From an uncultured Desulfuromonadales bacterium (GTDB taxonomy: Bacteria; Desulfobacterota; Desulfuromonadia; Desulfuromonadales; Geopsychrobacteraceae), in NCBI GenBank assembly GCA_945787335.1, contig CALZHR010000095.1, forward strand, positions 1 through 62,991: a stretch of DNA of 62,991 bases, read 5' to 3'. Positions 8,651-18,333 of the stretch are shown piece by piece. Below the pieces are notes generated by a model, which was given only the letters and a program-made list of their open reading frames with translations, did no database searches and had not been told where the DNA came from. The position numbers were made by a program, and so were the translations under genes. Every line of letters starts with the position of its first letter. Position 1 is the stretch's first letter.

Positions 8651-9169
8651 CTAAGCCTCAAAATAGCGACAGGTCAACTCATCCCAGTGGCCGGTTTCCT
8701 TCAGCAACAAATCGCAAATCTCCCGCACAGCGCCTCGCCCCCCCGGACGCTTGGTAACATAATCGACCAACGGCAGCAGGTCCGGAACGGCATCGGCAAC
8801 CGTGGCGCTGAAGCCGACCCGGCGCAAGATCGGCAGATCGACGACATCGTCGCCGACATAAGCGATCTGCACATCGCTCAAGCCCTGCTGGGCGAGGATC
8901 TCCTCATAGGGCCCAAGCTTGGTCAGCGCCTTCTGATAGAGGATTTCGATCCCCAGCTCGGCCGCCCGCCTGGCCACCACTTCGGACTGCCGCCCGGTGA
9001 TGATGCCAACCTGAATCCCGGCCCGCTGAATCATCTTCAGCCCATGCCCGTCCTTGACGTCGAAGGCCTTGAGCTCGTTCCCCTGAGTGTCGTAAATGAT
9101 CCGCCCGTCGGTCAGCACGCCATCGACATCGAGCAGCAGCAGCTTGATCTTCTGCAGTTTCTCGCGCAT
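8651..9169 (-). CDS. kdsC: 3-deoxy-D-manno-octulosonate 8-phosphate phosphatase KdsC
   Basis: A 172-residue C0-type HAD phosphatase. HAD motif I is LLLLDVDGVLTDG (catalytic DVD, near residue 14), and motif IV is AYVGDDVVDLPIL. It removes phosphate from Kdo-8-P to give Kdo. The start is taken as ATG 9169, which overlaps the kdsD stop in an ATGA arrangement; a GTG one codon earlier is possible. Confidence 0.93.
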   Translation of the reverse strand: MREKLQKIKLLLLDVDGVLTDGRIIYDTQGNELKAFDVKDGHGLKMIQRAGIQVGIITGRQSEVVARRAAELGIEILYQKALTKLGPYEEILAQQGLSDVQIAYVGDDVVDLPILRRVGFSATVADAVPDLLPLVDYVTKRPGGRGAVREICDLLLKETGHWDELTCRYFEA

Positions 9170-10134
9170 CACACCACCCCCGACTTGAGCAGGTCGTGCA
9201 GGTGCACGATGCCCACCGGTATCGTGCCCGCCTCGTCGTCAAAGACAAACAGCGAGGTGATCGAGTGGGTTTCCATGATCTGCAGCGCCTTGGCCGCCAG
9301 GTTGCGGCGCAGAATCCGCTTCGGCGACGTCGTCATGACCTCGGAAATCGGCAGCTGCAGACTGTCAAGCCCTTTCCCCATGATCCGCCGCAGGTCGCCG
9401 TCGGTAAACACCCCGAGCAGCTGCCCATCGTCGGCGACGATCCCGGTCACGCCGAGCTTTTTCGTCGTGATCTCAAACAGCGCGTCACGCAGCAGGGTCT
9501 GCGGTGAAACCAGCGGCACATCTTTGCCGCTGTGCATCAGGTCTTCAACGCGCAACAGCAATTTCTTGCCGAGAGCGCCGCCCGGATGGAAAAGCGCGAA
9601 ATCCTCCTCCTTGAAGCCCCGCTCGACCAGCAGGGCCACCGCCAGGGCATCCCCCATTGCCAGGGTCGCGGTGGTGCTGGCGGTCGGCGCCAGGCCGAGC
9701 GGACAGGCCTCTTCGGCGACGCTGATATCCAAATGGACATCGCCGGCGATCGCCAGGGTGCTCTTCGGGTTGCCCGACATCGCCACCAGCGGCAGCCCCA
9801 TCCGCTTGATGACCGGCAGGATCCGGCAGACCTCCTCGGTTTCACCCGAGTTGGAGATCGCAATCACCAAATCTCCCTTGGCGAGCATGCCGAGGTCGCC
9901 ATGAATCCCTTCGGCCGGATGCAGGAAAAAGGTCGGCGTGCCGGTCGAGGCCATGGTCGCGGCGATCTTCTGACAGATCAGCCCCGACTTGCCCATCCCG
10001 GTGACAACCACCTTCCCCTGGCAGGCGAGGATCATCTCGACCGCCCTGGAAAAGTCGCCATCGATCCTTTCACTCAAGGCGAGAATCGCAGCGGCTTCAA
10101 TTTGCAGAACGTTCTTTGCGGTATCGATCAACAC
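9169..10134 (-). CDS. kdsD: D-arabinose 5-phosphate isomerase (KpsF/KdsD)
   Basis: A 321-residue protein: an N-terminal SIS sugar-isomerase domain (GKVVVTGMGKSGLICQKIAATMASTG, about residues 40-65; SNSGETEEV) and two C-terminal CBS domains (about residues 205-320). It converts ribulose-5-P to arabinose-5-P, the first committed Kdo precursor. It starts with GTG at 10134 and overlaps the end of kdsA by 7 bases. Confidence 0.93.
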   Translation of the reverse strand: MLIDTAKNVLQIEAAAILALSERIDGDFSRAVEMILACQGKVVVTGMGKSGLICQKIAATMASTGTPTFFLHPAEGIHGDLGMLAKGDLVIAISNSGETEEVCRILPVIKRMGLPLVAMSGNPKSTLAIAGDVHLDISVAEEACPLGLAPTASTTATLAMGDALAVALLVERGFKEEDFALFHPGGALGKKLLLRVEDLMHSGKDVPLVSPQTLLRDALFEITTKKLGVTGIVADDGQLLGVFTDGDLRRIMGKGLDSLQLPISEVMTTSPKRILRRNLAAKALQIMETHSITSLFVFDDEAGTIPVGIVHLHDLLKSGVV

Positions 10135-10970
10135 GAGCCGGCTCCTGCACAGGTCTGTTTGAATATTTTATCGATGGCCAGCACCTGCTGCAGCTGCGCC
10201 TTGACCTGGTCGAGGGGCAGCGAGTTGGGCCCATCGCAGAGCGCCTGGTCGGGATTTTCATGCACTTCCCAGAACAGCCCGTCGATCCCGGTACCCGCCG
10301 CTGCGCGCGAGAGCGCGCCGACATACTGGCGCTGACCGGACGAGGCCCCGCCGGCGCCGCCCGGCAGCTGCACCGAGTGGGTGGCGTCGTAGATGACCGG
10401 GTAACCCAGTTCGCGCATGATCACCAGCGAGCGCATGTCGGTCACCAGGTTATTGTAACCGAAGGAGGCGCCCCGCTCGGTCAGCAGGATCTGCTCGTTG
10501 CCGGTTGACGCGATCTTCTTGATGCCGTGTTCGACATCCCAGGGGGCGAGGAACTGCCCCTTTTTCAGGTTGACCGGTTTACCGGTCTTGCCGATCGCCA
10601 CCAGCAGGTCGGTCTGCCGGCTCAAGAAAGCCGGGATCTGCAGCACATCGAGCACCTCTGCGGCGGCCGCGACCTGGCTGACATCATGGACATCGGAGAT
10701 CACCGGAAGCTCCAGCCCCTCACGCACCTTCTGCAGAATCCGCAGACCCTCGTCGATGCCGGGACCGCGGAAGGAAGTCACCGAGGTGCGGTTGGCCTTG
10801 TCGTAAGAGGCCTTGAAGATCAGCCCGCAGCCCAGGTCACTGGTGATGATTTTGAGCCGCTCGGCGATCCGCAGAGTCATCGCCTCGTCTTCGATGGCGC
10901 AGGGCCCGGCGATCAGCACCAGCGGTTGCTGGCCACCGAAACAGGTTGCGCCGACAGTCACTTGTTTCAT
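10128..10970 (-). CDS. kdsA: 2-dehydro-3-deoxyphosphooctonate aldolase (Kdo-8-P synthase)
   Basis: A 280-residue enzyme starting MKQVTVGATCFGGQQPLVLIAG at ATG 10970, two bases after the pyrG stop; the open frame upstream of this ATG is overlap with pyrG and not similar to the family. Motifs include LIAGPCAIE, FKASYDKANRTS, FRGPGIDEGL and DATHSVQLPGG. It condenses arabinose-5-P with PEP. The C-terminal tail is slightly extended (KQTCAGAGSC). Confidence 0.94.
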   Translation of the reverse strand: MKQVTVGATCFGGQQPLVLIAGPCAIEDEAMTLRIAERLKIITSDLGCGLIFKASYDKANRTSVTSFRGPGIDEGLRILQKVREGLELPVISDVHDVSQVAAAAEVLDVLQIPAFLSRQTDLLVAIGKTGKPVNLKKGQFLAPWDVEHGIKKIASTGNEQILLTERGASFGYNNLVTDMRSLVIMRELGYPVIYDATHSVQLPGGAGGASSGQRQYVGALSRAAAGTGIDGLFWEVHENPDQALCDGPNSLPLDQVKAQLQQVLAIDKIFKQTCAGAGSC

Positions 10971-10972
10971 GT

Positions 10973-12658
<1,686 letters not shown>

Positions 12659-12749
12659 CGAAAGGCTGATTCTACACAGAAACAGGACCGAAGAAAACCC
12701 CGATCCTGCAAAAAACCGTCCATTCTCGTTAAAACTGAGTAAATTATTG

Positions 12750-13517
12750 TTATTCCAGGCGATTTTCTACGGCCATCAACCGGGAAACCCGCTCCAGGTC
12801 AGCGGGGGTATCGACCCCGTGGCAATCGAACTGAGTCTCGGCCACATGCAGTCGCACGCCATGTTCGAGAGCCCGCAGCTGCTCCAGGTTTTCCAGCGTC
12901 TCGAGCGGGGTTTTCGGCAGGCGCGGATACTGCAGCAGAAACTCGCGGCGGTATACGTAAAGACCGATGTGCCGGTAATACTTCAGCTCGTCGAGCCGAT
13001 CGGCCAGCTGCTCACGCGACAGGTCCCTTGCCCAAGGGATCGGCGCACGGGAGAAGTATAGCGCCAGCCCCTGGATATCCTTGACCAGTTTCACGACATT
13101 CGGGTTGAACAGATCATCGAGCTGCTCGATACGGCTGGCCAGGGTGCCCATTTTGATCTGCGGATTCCGCTGCAGCGGCGCGACCGCCTGATCGACCATC
13201 TGCGGAGCGATGAGCGGCTCATCCCCCTGAACATTGACAATCAGCTCGGCGTCGATCTGTTCGGCGACCTCGGCCAGCCGGTCGGTCCCGGTCGGATGGT
13301 CGGCACGAGTCATCATCACCTCGCCGCCGAAATCCTTAACCGCCGATGCGATCCGCTCATCGTCGGTGGCGACGATCACCCGTTCGACGGTCTGCGCCCG
13401 GGCGACCCGCTGGCAGACGTGCTGAATCATCGGCAGGCCATTGATCAGCGCCAGCGGCTTGCCGGGGAAGCGGGTCGACGCGTAGCGGGCGGGAATTATT
13501 GCGGTGGCTTGCGGCAT
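12750..13517 (-). CDS. kdsB: 3-deoxy-manno-octulosonate cytidylyltransferase
   Basis: A 255-residue nucleotidyltransferase. The start MPQATAIIPARYASTRFPGKPL at 13517 carries the conserved IPARYxSxRxPGKPL signature; a longer open frame (13538) adds 7 unrelated residues. Other motifs are TDDERI, TRADHPTGTDRLAE and VNVQGDEPLI. It activates Kdo as CMP-Kdo before transfer to lipid A. It appears to be the first gene of the Kdo/LPS block. Confidence 0.94.
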   Translation of the reverse strand: MPQATAIIPARYASTRFPGKPLALINGLPMIQHVCQRVARAQTVERVIVATDDERIASAVKDFGGEVMMTRADHPTGTDRLAEVAEQIDAELIVNVQGDEPLIAPQMVDQAVAPLQRNPQIKMGTLASRIEQLDDLFNPNVVKLVKDIQGLALYFSRAPIPWARDLSREQLADRLDELKYYRHIGLYVYRREFLLQYPRLPKTPLETLENLEQLRALEHGVRLHVAETQFDCHGVDTPADLERVSRLMAVENRLE

Positions 13518-13606
13518 ACCGATATCCTCTTCTATCAAACAGGAAAAACAGGATACTGGCGCGAATCGGTGCGCTTGTCAATCGACAACCTTGGTCAGGG
13601 TCTTGC

Positions 13607-15370
13607 TCAGACCTGTTGCGGCAGGTTGAGCCGGGCGATCCGCTTGGTGAGCGAATAGATCTGCTTCAGCTTGTCGGTCACTTCGAACTCCACCTGCAGC
13701 GTCTCCAGACGCTCCAAGCCACTGGTTGCCAGACTTTCCGATTTGCGCCGGAAGGCCGCCTCGACCACCTGGTTAACAACCGAACGCAGGGCGATCACCT
13801 CCTGCGCGGCCCGCTGGTCGTTATCGACGATCGCTCGAACAGCAGCTTCAAGCGCCTGATAGACCTCCTCGTGCAGGGTGGAGAGAATCAGCAGGAAGCT
13901 CTCGCTCGGCTGCAGGTTGCGCCGAATCATCTTCAGACCGAGATCCGAAAGATCGGTTTCCAGTACATCGCCGATGCTCTCGAGGGTGTCGGTTGCCTGC
14001 GACAGCTGAAAATATTCCTGTGCTTCGGCACCTGTCAGCTCGCGTTTGCCAACCCGACTCAGGTAACTGAGGATTTCTGCATGAAGAATATCTGCGGCAT
14101 CATCGGCCTTTTCGATCTCCCGGTACATCTCCATGCTCCGCGATTCCAGAGCCTGGCGCGACATCGCCATCATCAATTCAATCTGCTGCCCCAAGCGGCC
14201 GATCTCCATCCGCACCAGGTTCAACGCAGCGGAGGGAGTATCGAGCAGCAGGTCGTCAAGATATTTCGGCTTGATGATCGCCTGCTCGGCAAGCTCTTCC
14301 GGCTCCGGCACCAGCCAGGTGACCAAACGCCCCAAAGCCGGGGTGAAGCTGATGAACAGCAGAGTATTGGCAACATTGAACAGAGTGTTGGCGTTGGCAA
14401 TCTGCCGCGGGGTTTCCGCCGCCTTGCGCGCCAGCCCGGTCAGTTCGGCATGCTGCGGGGAGAGCAGCTGGGTCAGCTGCGCCAGCTGATCGACAAACCC
14501 GAGCCAGATCAGCACCCCGCCAACATTGAAGATCACATGCACGACCGCCGCTCGCTGCGCCGGGCGCGGCTTGCCCACGGAAGCGAGCAGCGCGGTCACG
14601 CAGGTACCGATGTTCGCCCCCAGCGCCAACGCGATTCCGGCCGGCAGGGAAATAAATCCCTGGCTGGCCATGACGATCACGATCCCCGTTGTGGCCGAGG
14701 AGGACTGCACCAGCGCGGTAAATAGTCCGCCGACCAGAATGCCGAGGAGCGGATTCTCCATCCGCACCATCAGGTCGAGAAACGGTGCATAGCTGCGCAG
14801 CGGGTACATCGCCTCGCTCATCACGTTCATGCCGAAAAAGACCAGGCCGAGACCGAGCAGAACACCGCCGTATTGTTTGAGCTTCTCCCGGCGGGACAGG
14901 AACAGGCAGGCAAAGCCGACAGCGATGAACGCCAGCGCCAGCTTGGTGATTTTAAAGGCGATAATCTGCGCGGTGATCGTGGTGCCGATGTTGGCCCCCA
15001 TGATCACGCCGATCGACTGACCGAGGCTCATCAGCCCGGCGCTGACGAAGCCGACCACCAGCACCGTGGTGACCGAGGAGGACTGGATGACCGCCGTCAC
15101 CAGCGCGCCGACCAGCGCCCCGCTGATCCGGTTGGAGGTCAGCTTGGCCAGGATCGTCTGCATCTGCGCCCCGGCGGCGGCCTTGAGCGAATCGGTCATC
15201 TGCTCCATGCCGAGCAGAAACAGCGCCAGTCCGCCGAACACCCCCATGGTCATCCCCCCCCAGGCCAGGCTGGTGGAGGGAGAGTCCGCGGCAATCAGAC
15301 TTGTCGGCAGGAGCAAGGTAAAGATGAGAGACAGCAGGATCTTCCAGAGGGATAATCGCCTGGTTCGCAT
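13607..15370 (-). CDS. Na+/Pi-cotransporter family protein
   Basis: A 587-residue protein. It opens with a signal or first membrane helix, then shows two repeated NptA-type cores: GALVGALVTAVIQSSSVTTVLVVGF and GGLFTALVQSSSATTGIVIVM (the QSSS motif occurs twice). About ten hydrophobic segments reach residue ~360. The C-terminal third (about 390-587) is a helical PhoU-like domain. This family imports phosphate with sodium. A GGAGG site precedes the start. It is followed by a short non-coding gap and is probably its own transcript. Confidence 0.85.
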   Translation of the reverse strand: MRTRRLSLWKILLSLIFTLLLPTSLIAADSPSTSLAWGGMTMGVFGGLALFLLGMEQMTDSLKAAAGAQMQTILAKLTSNRISGALVGALVTAVIQSSSVTTVLVVGFVSAGLMSLGQSIGVIMGANIGTTITAQIIAFKITKLALAFIAVGFACLFLSRREKLKQYGGVLLGLGLVFFGMNVMSEAMYPLRSYAPFLDLMVRMENPLLGILVGGLFTALVQSSSATTGIVIVMASQGFISLPAGIALALGANIGTCVTALLASVGKPRPAQRAAVVHVIFNVGGVLIWLGFVDQLAQLTQLLSPQHAELTGLARKAAETPRQIANANTLFNVANTLLFISFTPALGRLVTWLVPEPEELAEQAIIKPKYLDDLLLDTPSAALNLVRMEIGRLGQQIELMMAMSRQALESRSMEMYREIEKADDAADILHAEILSYLSRVGKRELTGAEAQEYFQLSQATDTLESIGDVLETDLSDLGLKMIRRNLQPSESFLLILSTLHEEVYQALEAAVRAIVDNDQRAAQEVIALRSVVNQVVEAAFRRKSESLATSGLERLETLQVEFEVTDKLKQIYSLTKRIARLNLPQQV

Positions 15371-15461
15371 AGCTCATCCTCCAAGGGACAGCGGGATCTG
15401 AGCTATCAGTATAACCGAACCAGGAAAGAAGGTGAAAGTTCGCTAATAAAAAGGCGGGTTA

Positions 15462-16970
15462 TTATTTTCGCCGGCTGCGCCGCAACGACAACAGCAGCAC
15501 AGCGCCGCTGAGCAGCAGGCAGGCCTGGGCAAACAGATCCCCGAAACGGGTGTAGAAGGTCGCTTCGCTGCCGAGGCCGACCTGGCCGGTCAAGGCCGCC
15601 GATTCAAACAGCGGTCCCGCCAGCGTCACCTCGCCGGAAGGAGCAATCAGCGCCGAAATGCCCGTGTTTGCGGCCCGGGCGATCCAGATGCGGTTCTCGA
15701 TCGCCCGGAAGCGGGTCATCGCCAGATGCTGATAGGGGGCGGACGAGCGGCCGAACCAGGCGTCATTGGTCAGATTAACCAGCAGGCCGCTCCCCTGGCG
15801 GACATAATCGCGGGCCAGTTCAGGGAAGATCGCCTCGTAGCAGACCAGCACCCCGAGCTTGTGACCATTCAGCGCCAGGGGATTGACGGTCCCGGGAGAG
15901 AAGTCGCCGACACCGACAACCAGCTTGTTGATAAAAGAAAGCAGACTGCCGAGCGGGACATATTCGCCGAAGGGGACAAGATGGATCTTGTCGGAGCGCC
16001 CCAGGGTCTTGCCGGCGGGAGAGAGCAGATAGGCGCTGTTGTAATAACGATAGTCTTCCACCGCGACCTGTTCATAGGCGGGGCTGCCGAGCAGCAGGTA
16101 GCGGCCGGTCTGCACCGGCAGCCGGCGAACCTGTTCAGCCAGTTCGAGGGGATCCTGAAAAAAAAACGGCGTCGCCGCCTCCGGCCAGATGAGCAGCTCG
16201 GCCCCCTTCTCGACCGCTGCTTGCGAAAGTTGCAGGTAGTTTTCAACAGTCGCGTGCCGGTGGGCCGGGTTCCATTTGAGCGCCTGATCGATGTTCCCCT
16301 GGATCAGCGCGACCTCAAGGGTCTCCTGCCGCTGATCGAGCGGCTGCTGCAGGCGCCAGAAACCATAACCGAAGTGACTGGTCGCCGCCAGCAGGGTCGC
16401 GGCCAGCCCCAGCCAGGCGAAGCGCTCCCGCGGAGCACGCAGCAACCAGGCCAGTGCGCAGTTGACCGCCACCAGCAGCAGGCTGACGCCGTAGACCCCG
16501 GTGACATCGGCGCTTTGAATCGCGCTGCTGAAGTTCTGCTGGGAATAGCCGAGCAGCGCCCAGGGGAAGCCGGTCAGCAGCAGGCCGCGCAGGTATTCCA
16601 GCGCTACCCAGAGGATCGGCAGGCTCAGCAGATAGGGCAGGTTGAAAGCTTCCTTCAACCGGCAGGTCGCCCAGGTCGCCGCGGCGAAAAACAGGGCGAG
16701 ATAAAACACCAGAAACAGGTAGGCGAACAGCGCAGGGACCGGATGCAGGCCGCCATAGGTGGTCATGACAATGTTCAGCCAGTAGAGAACCGCGGCAAAA
16801 AAAGCACTGCCGGCGGAAAAACCGCTGGCAAACGGGCGCTCTTGCATGACCAGCAGCAGCGGAATCAGGGCGACCCAGGCCAGCGGATAGAGATCGGGGA
16901 GCGGGAACGCGGCAGCCAGCAGCAGTCCGGAGCCGGCAGAGATCAGGCAGGTGCGGTCGATGCGGATCAT
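15462..16970 (-). CDS. lnt: Apolipoprotein N-acyltransferase
   Basis: A 502-residue protein with about six N-terminal membrane helices (residues 10-205), one near the C-terminus, and a periplasmic nitrilase-fold domain between. The catalytic triad can be placed: Glu in LIWPEAATPFF, Lys in DKIHLVPFGEYVP, and Cys in VLVCYEAIFPE. It adds the third acyl chain to lipoproteins. It ends 2 bases before the upstream corC-like gene begins, reading in the same direction. Confidence 0.94.
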   Translation of the reverse strand: MIRIDRTCLISAGSGLLLAAAFPLPDLYPLAWVALIPLLLVMQERPFASGFSAGSAFFAAVLYWLNIVMTTYGGLHPVPALFAYLFLVFYLALFFAAATWATCRLKEAFNLPYLLSLPILWVALEYLRGLLLTGFPWALLGYSQQNFSSAIQSADVTGVYGVSLLLVAVNCALAWLLRAPRERFAWLGLAATLLAATSHFGYGFWRLQQPLDQRQETLEVALIQGNIDQALKWNPAHRHATVENYLQLSQAAVEKGAELLIWPEAATPFFFQDPLELAEQVRRLPVQTGRYLLLGSPAYEQVAVEDYRYYNSAYLLSPAGKTLGRSDKIHLVPFGEYVPLGSLLSFINKLVVGVGDFSPGTVNPLALNGHKLGVLVCYEAIFPELARDYVRQGSGLLVNLTNDAWFGRSSAPYQHLAMTRFRAIENRIWIARAANTGISALIAPSGEVTLAGPLFESAALTGQVGLGSEATFYTRFGDLFAQACLLLSGAVLLLSLRRSRRK

Positions 16971-16972
16971 TG

Positions 16973-17839
16973 TCAGGAGGAGGCGGGTTCTACGGTGAGA
17001 TCCTCACCCTCGCGGGGCAGGATTTTCAATTGCCGGATTGCCCGCTGGTCGCCGATCATCACCTGCATCTCCAGCGCGCCGATCTGAACCTGCTCGCCGG
17101 CATGCGGCACCCGGCCCAACTGCTCGACCACGTAGCCACCCACGGTGTCAAATTTTTCCCGTTCGACCTGAATGGCGAAGCGTTCTTCGAACTCTTCGAT
17201 ATTCAGCCGCCCGTCGACCAGCACGCTGCCGTCAGCTTCCTCCAGAATCCAATCCTCTTCCAGGTCGTATTCATCCTGGATGTCACCGACGATCTCTTCG
17301 ATCAGGTCTTCGATTGTGACCAGTCCCGAGGTGCCGCCGTACTCATCAATGATGATAGCGATATGAACGCGGGTTTCACGGAATTCCTTGAGCAGATCAC
17401 TGACCCGCTTCGATTCCGGAACCAGGTATGGCGGGCGCAGCACATCTTCGAGAGGCAGCTGATCAAGCGGCTTGCCCCAGTAGCGCAGCAGATCCTTGGC
17501 GTAGATCAGGCCGATGATATTGTCGTTATTGCCGCGAAAGATCGGGATTCGGGAATGCCCCGACTTGAGGATCGCCTTGAGCACCTTGCTCAAAGGCTGA
17601 TCGCAATCGACACAGACCATGTCGGTGCGCGGAACCATGATTTCCCGGACGATGGTTTCATCCAGCTCCAGAATCGACTGGAGCATGTCCCCTTCATCCT
17701 CGTCGATGATCCCCTGCTGCTCGGAAGCATCGATCAGGTCCTGCAGCTCCTCCTCGGTGTTGGCCTGCGGCCGGTTGCGGAACAAATGCAGCAAGCGTTC
17801 AGACCACTTGCGGCTGTCCTGCGAATTATCGCTTTCCAC
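16973..17839 (-). CDS. corC: CorC/HlyC-type CBS domain protein
   Basis: A 288-residue soluble protein with an acidic N-terminus (LQDLIDASEQQGIIDEDEGDML). It has a CBS pair (IMVPRTDMVCVD ... about residues 65-190) and a C-terminal CorC_HlyC domain (VDGRLNIEEFEERF, VGGYVVEQLGRVP). It lacks the DUF21 membrane domain found in larger relatives. The family is linked to Mg/Co efflux. It starts with GTG behind GAGGAGAAGG. The order ybeY-corC-lnt is widely conserved. Confidence 0.88.
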   Translation of the reverse strand: MESDNSQDSRKWSERLLHLFRNRPQANTEEELQDLIDASEQQGIIDEDEGDMLQSILELDETIVREIMVPRTDMVCVDCDQPLSKVLKAILKSGHSRIPIFRGNNDNIIGLIYAKDLLRYWGKPLDQLPLEDVLRPPYLVPESKRVSDLLKEFRETRVHIAIIIDEYGGTSGLVTIEDLIEEIVGDIQDEYDLEEDWILEEADGSVLVDGRLNIEEFEERFAIQVEREKFDTVGGYVVEQLGRVPHAGEQVQIGALEMQVMIGDQRAIRQLKILPREGEDLTVEPASS

Positions 17840-17859
17840 CCTTCTCCTCGCTCCCTCGA

Positions 17860-18333
17860 TTAATGTATTCGATAGCCGTCGGCTGCCAGAAACTCGGCGG
17901 CCAACAGGGCAAAAATTTCACGTTCACGCGCTTCCATCCGGGCGGCCTCCTGCGCCGTTCCCCGCTCATGATCGTAACCCACCAGATGCAGAATACCGTG
18001 CAGGAGCAGAAACACCAGCTCATGCTCGAAAGGAACCTGCGCCTCTGCGGCATCGCTGGCCGCCCGCTCGGCGGAAATGACCACATCGCCCAGCAGCTGC
18101 GGGGTCAAACCGCCCCCCTCCCCCTCCTGCATGGCGAAGGAGATGACATTGGTCGGTCGGTCACGTTGCAGGTACTCGCGGTTGATCTGCTGAATCCCCG
18201 CGTTATCGAGAATCAGGATCGACAGCTCAGCGTCAGGATATCCCAAGACGTTTAAGATCTTCCGCGCTATCTTTCGCAGGGGACGCTTCAGGATCCGATG
18301 CAACCTCTGCTGGTTCTCGATCTGAATTCTCAT
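17860..18333 (-). CDS. ybeY: rRNA maturation endoribonuclease YbeY
   Basis: A 157-residue metalloprotein. The zinc-binding signature HGILHLVGYDHE lies near residues 116-127, preceded by LLGDVVISAERA and TNVISFAM. It acts in 16S rRNA 3' maturation and ribosome quality control. The start MRIQIENQQRLHRI at 18333 matches the family N-terminus, which forces about 100 bases of out-of-frame overlap with the 3' end of pgpH. Confidence 0.92.
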   Translation of the reverse strand: MRIQIENQQRLHRILKRPLRKIARKILNVLGYPDAELSILILDNAGIQQINREYLQRDRPTNVISFAMQEGEGGGLTPQLLGDVVISAERAASDAAEAQVPFEHELVFLLLHGILHLVGYDHERGTAQEAARMEAREREIFALLAAEFLAADGYRIH

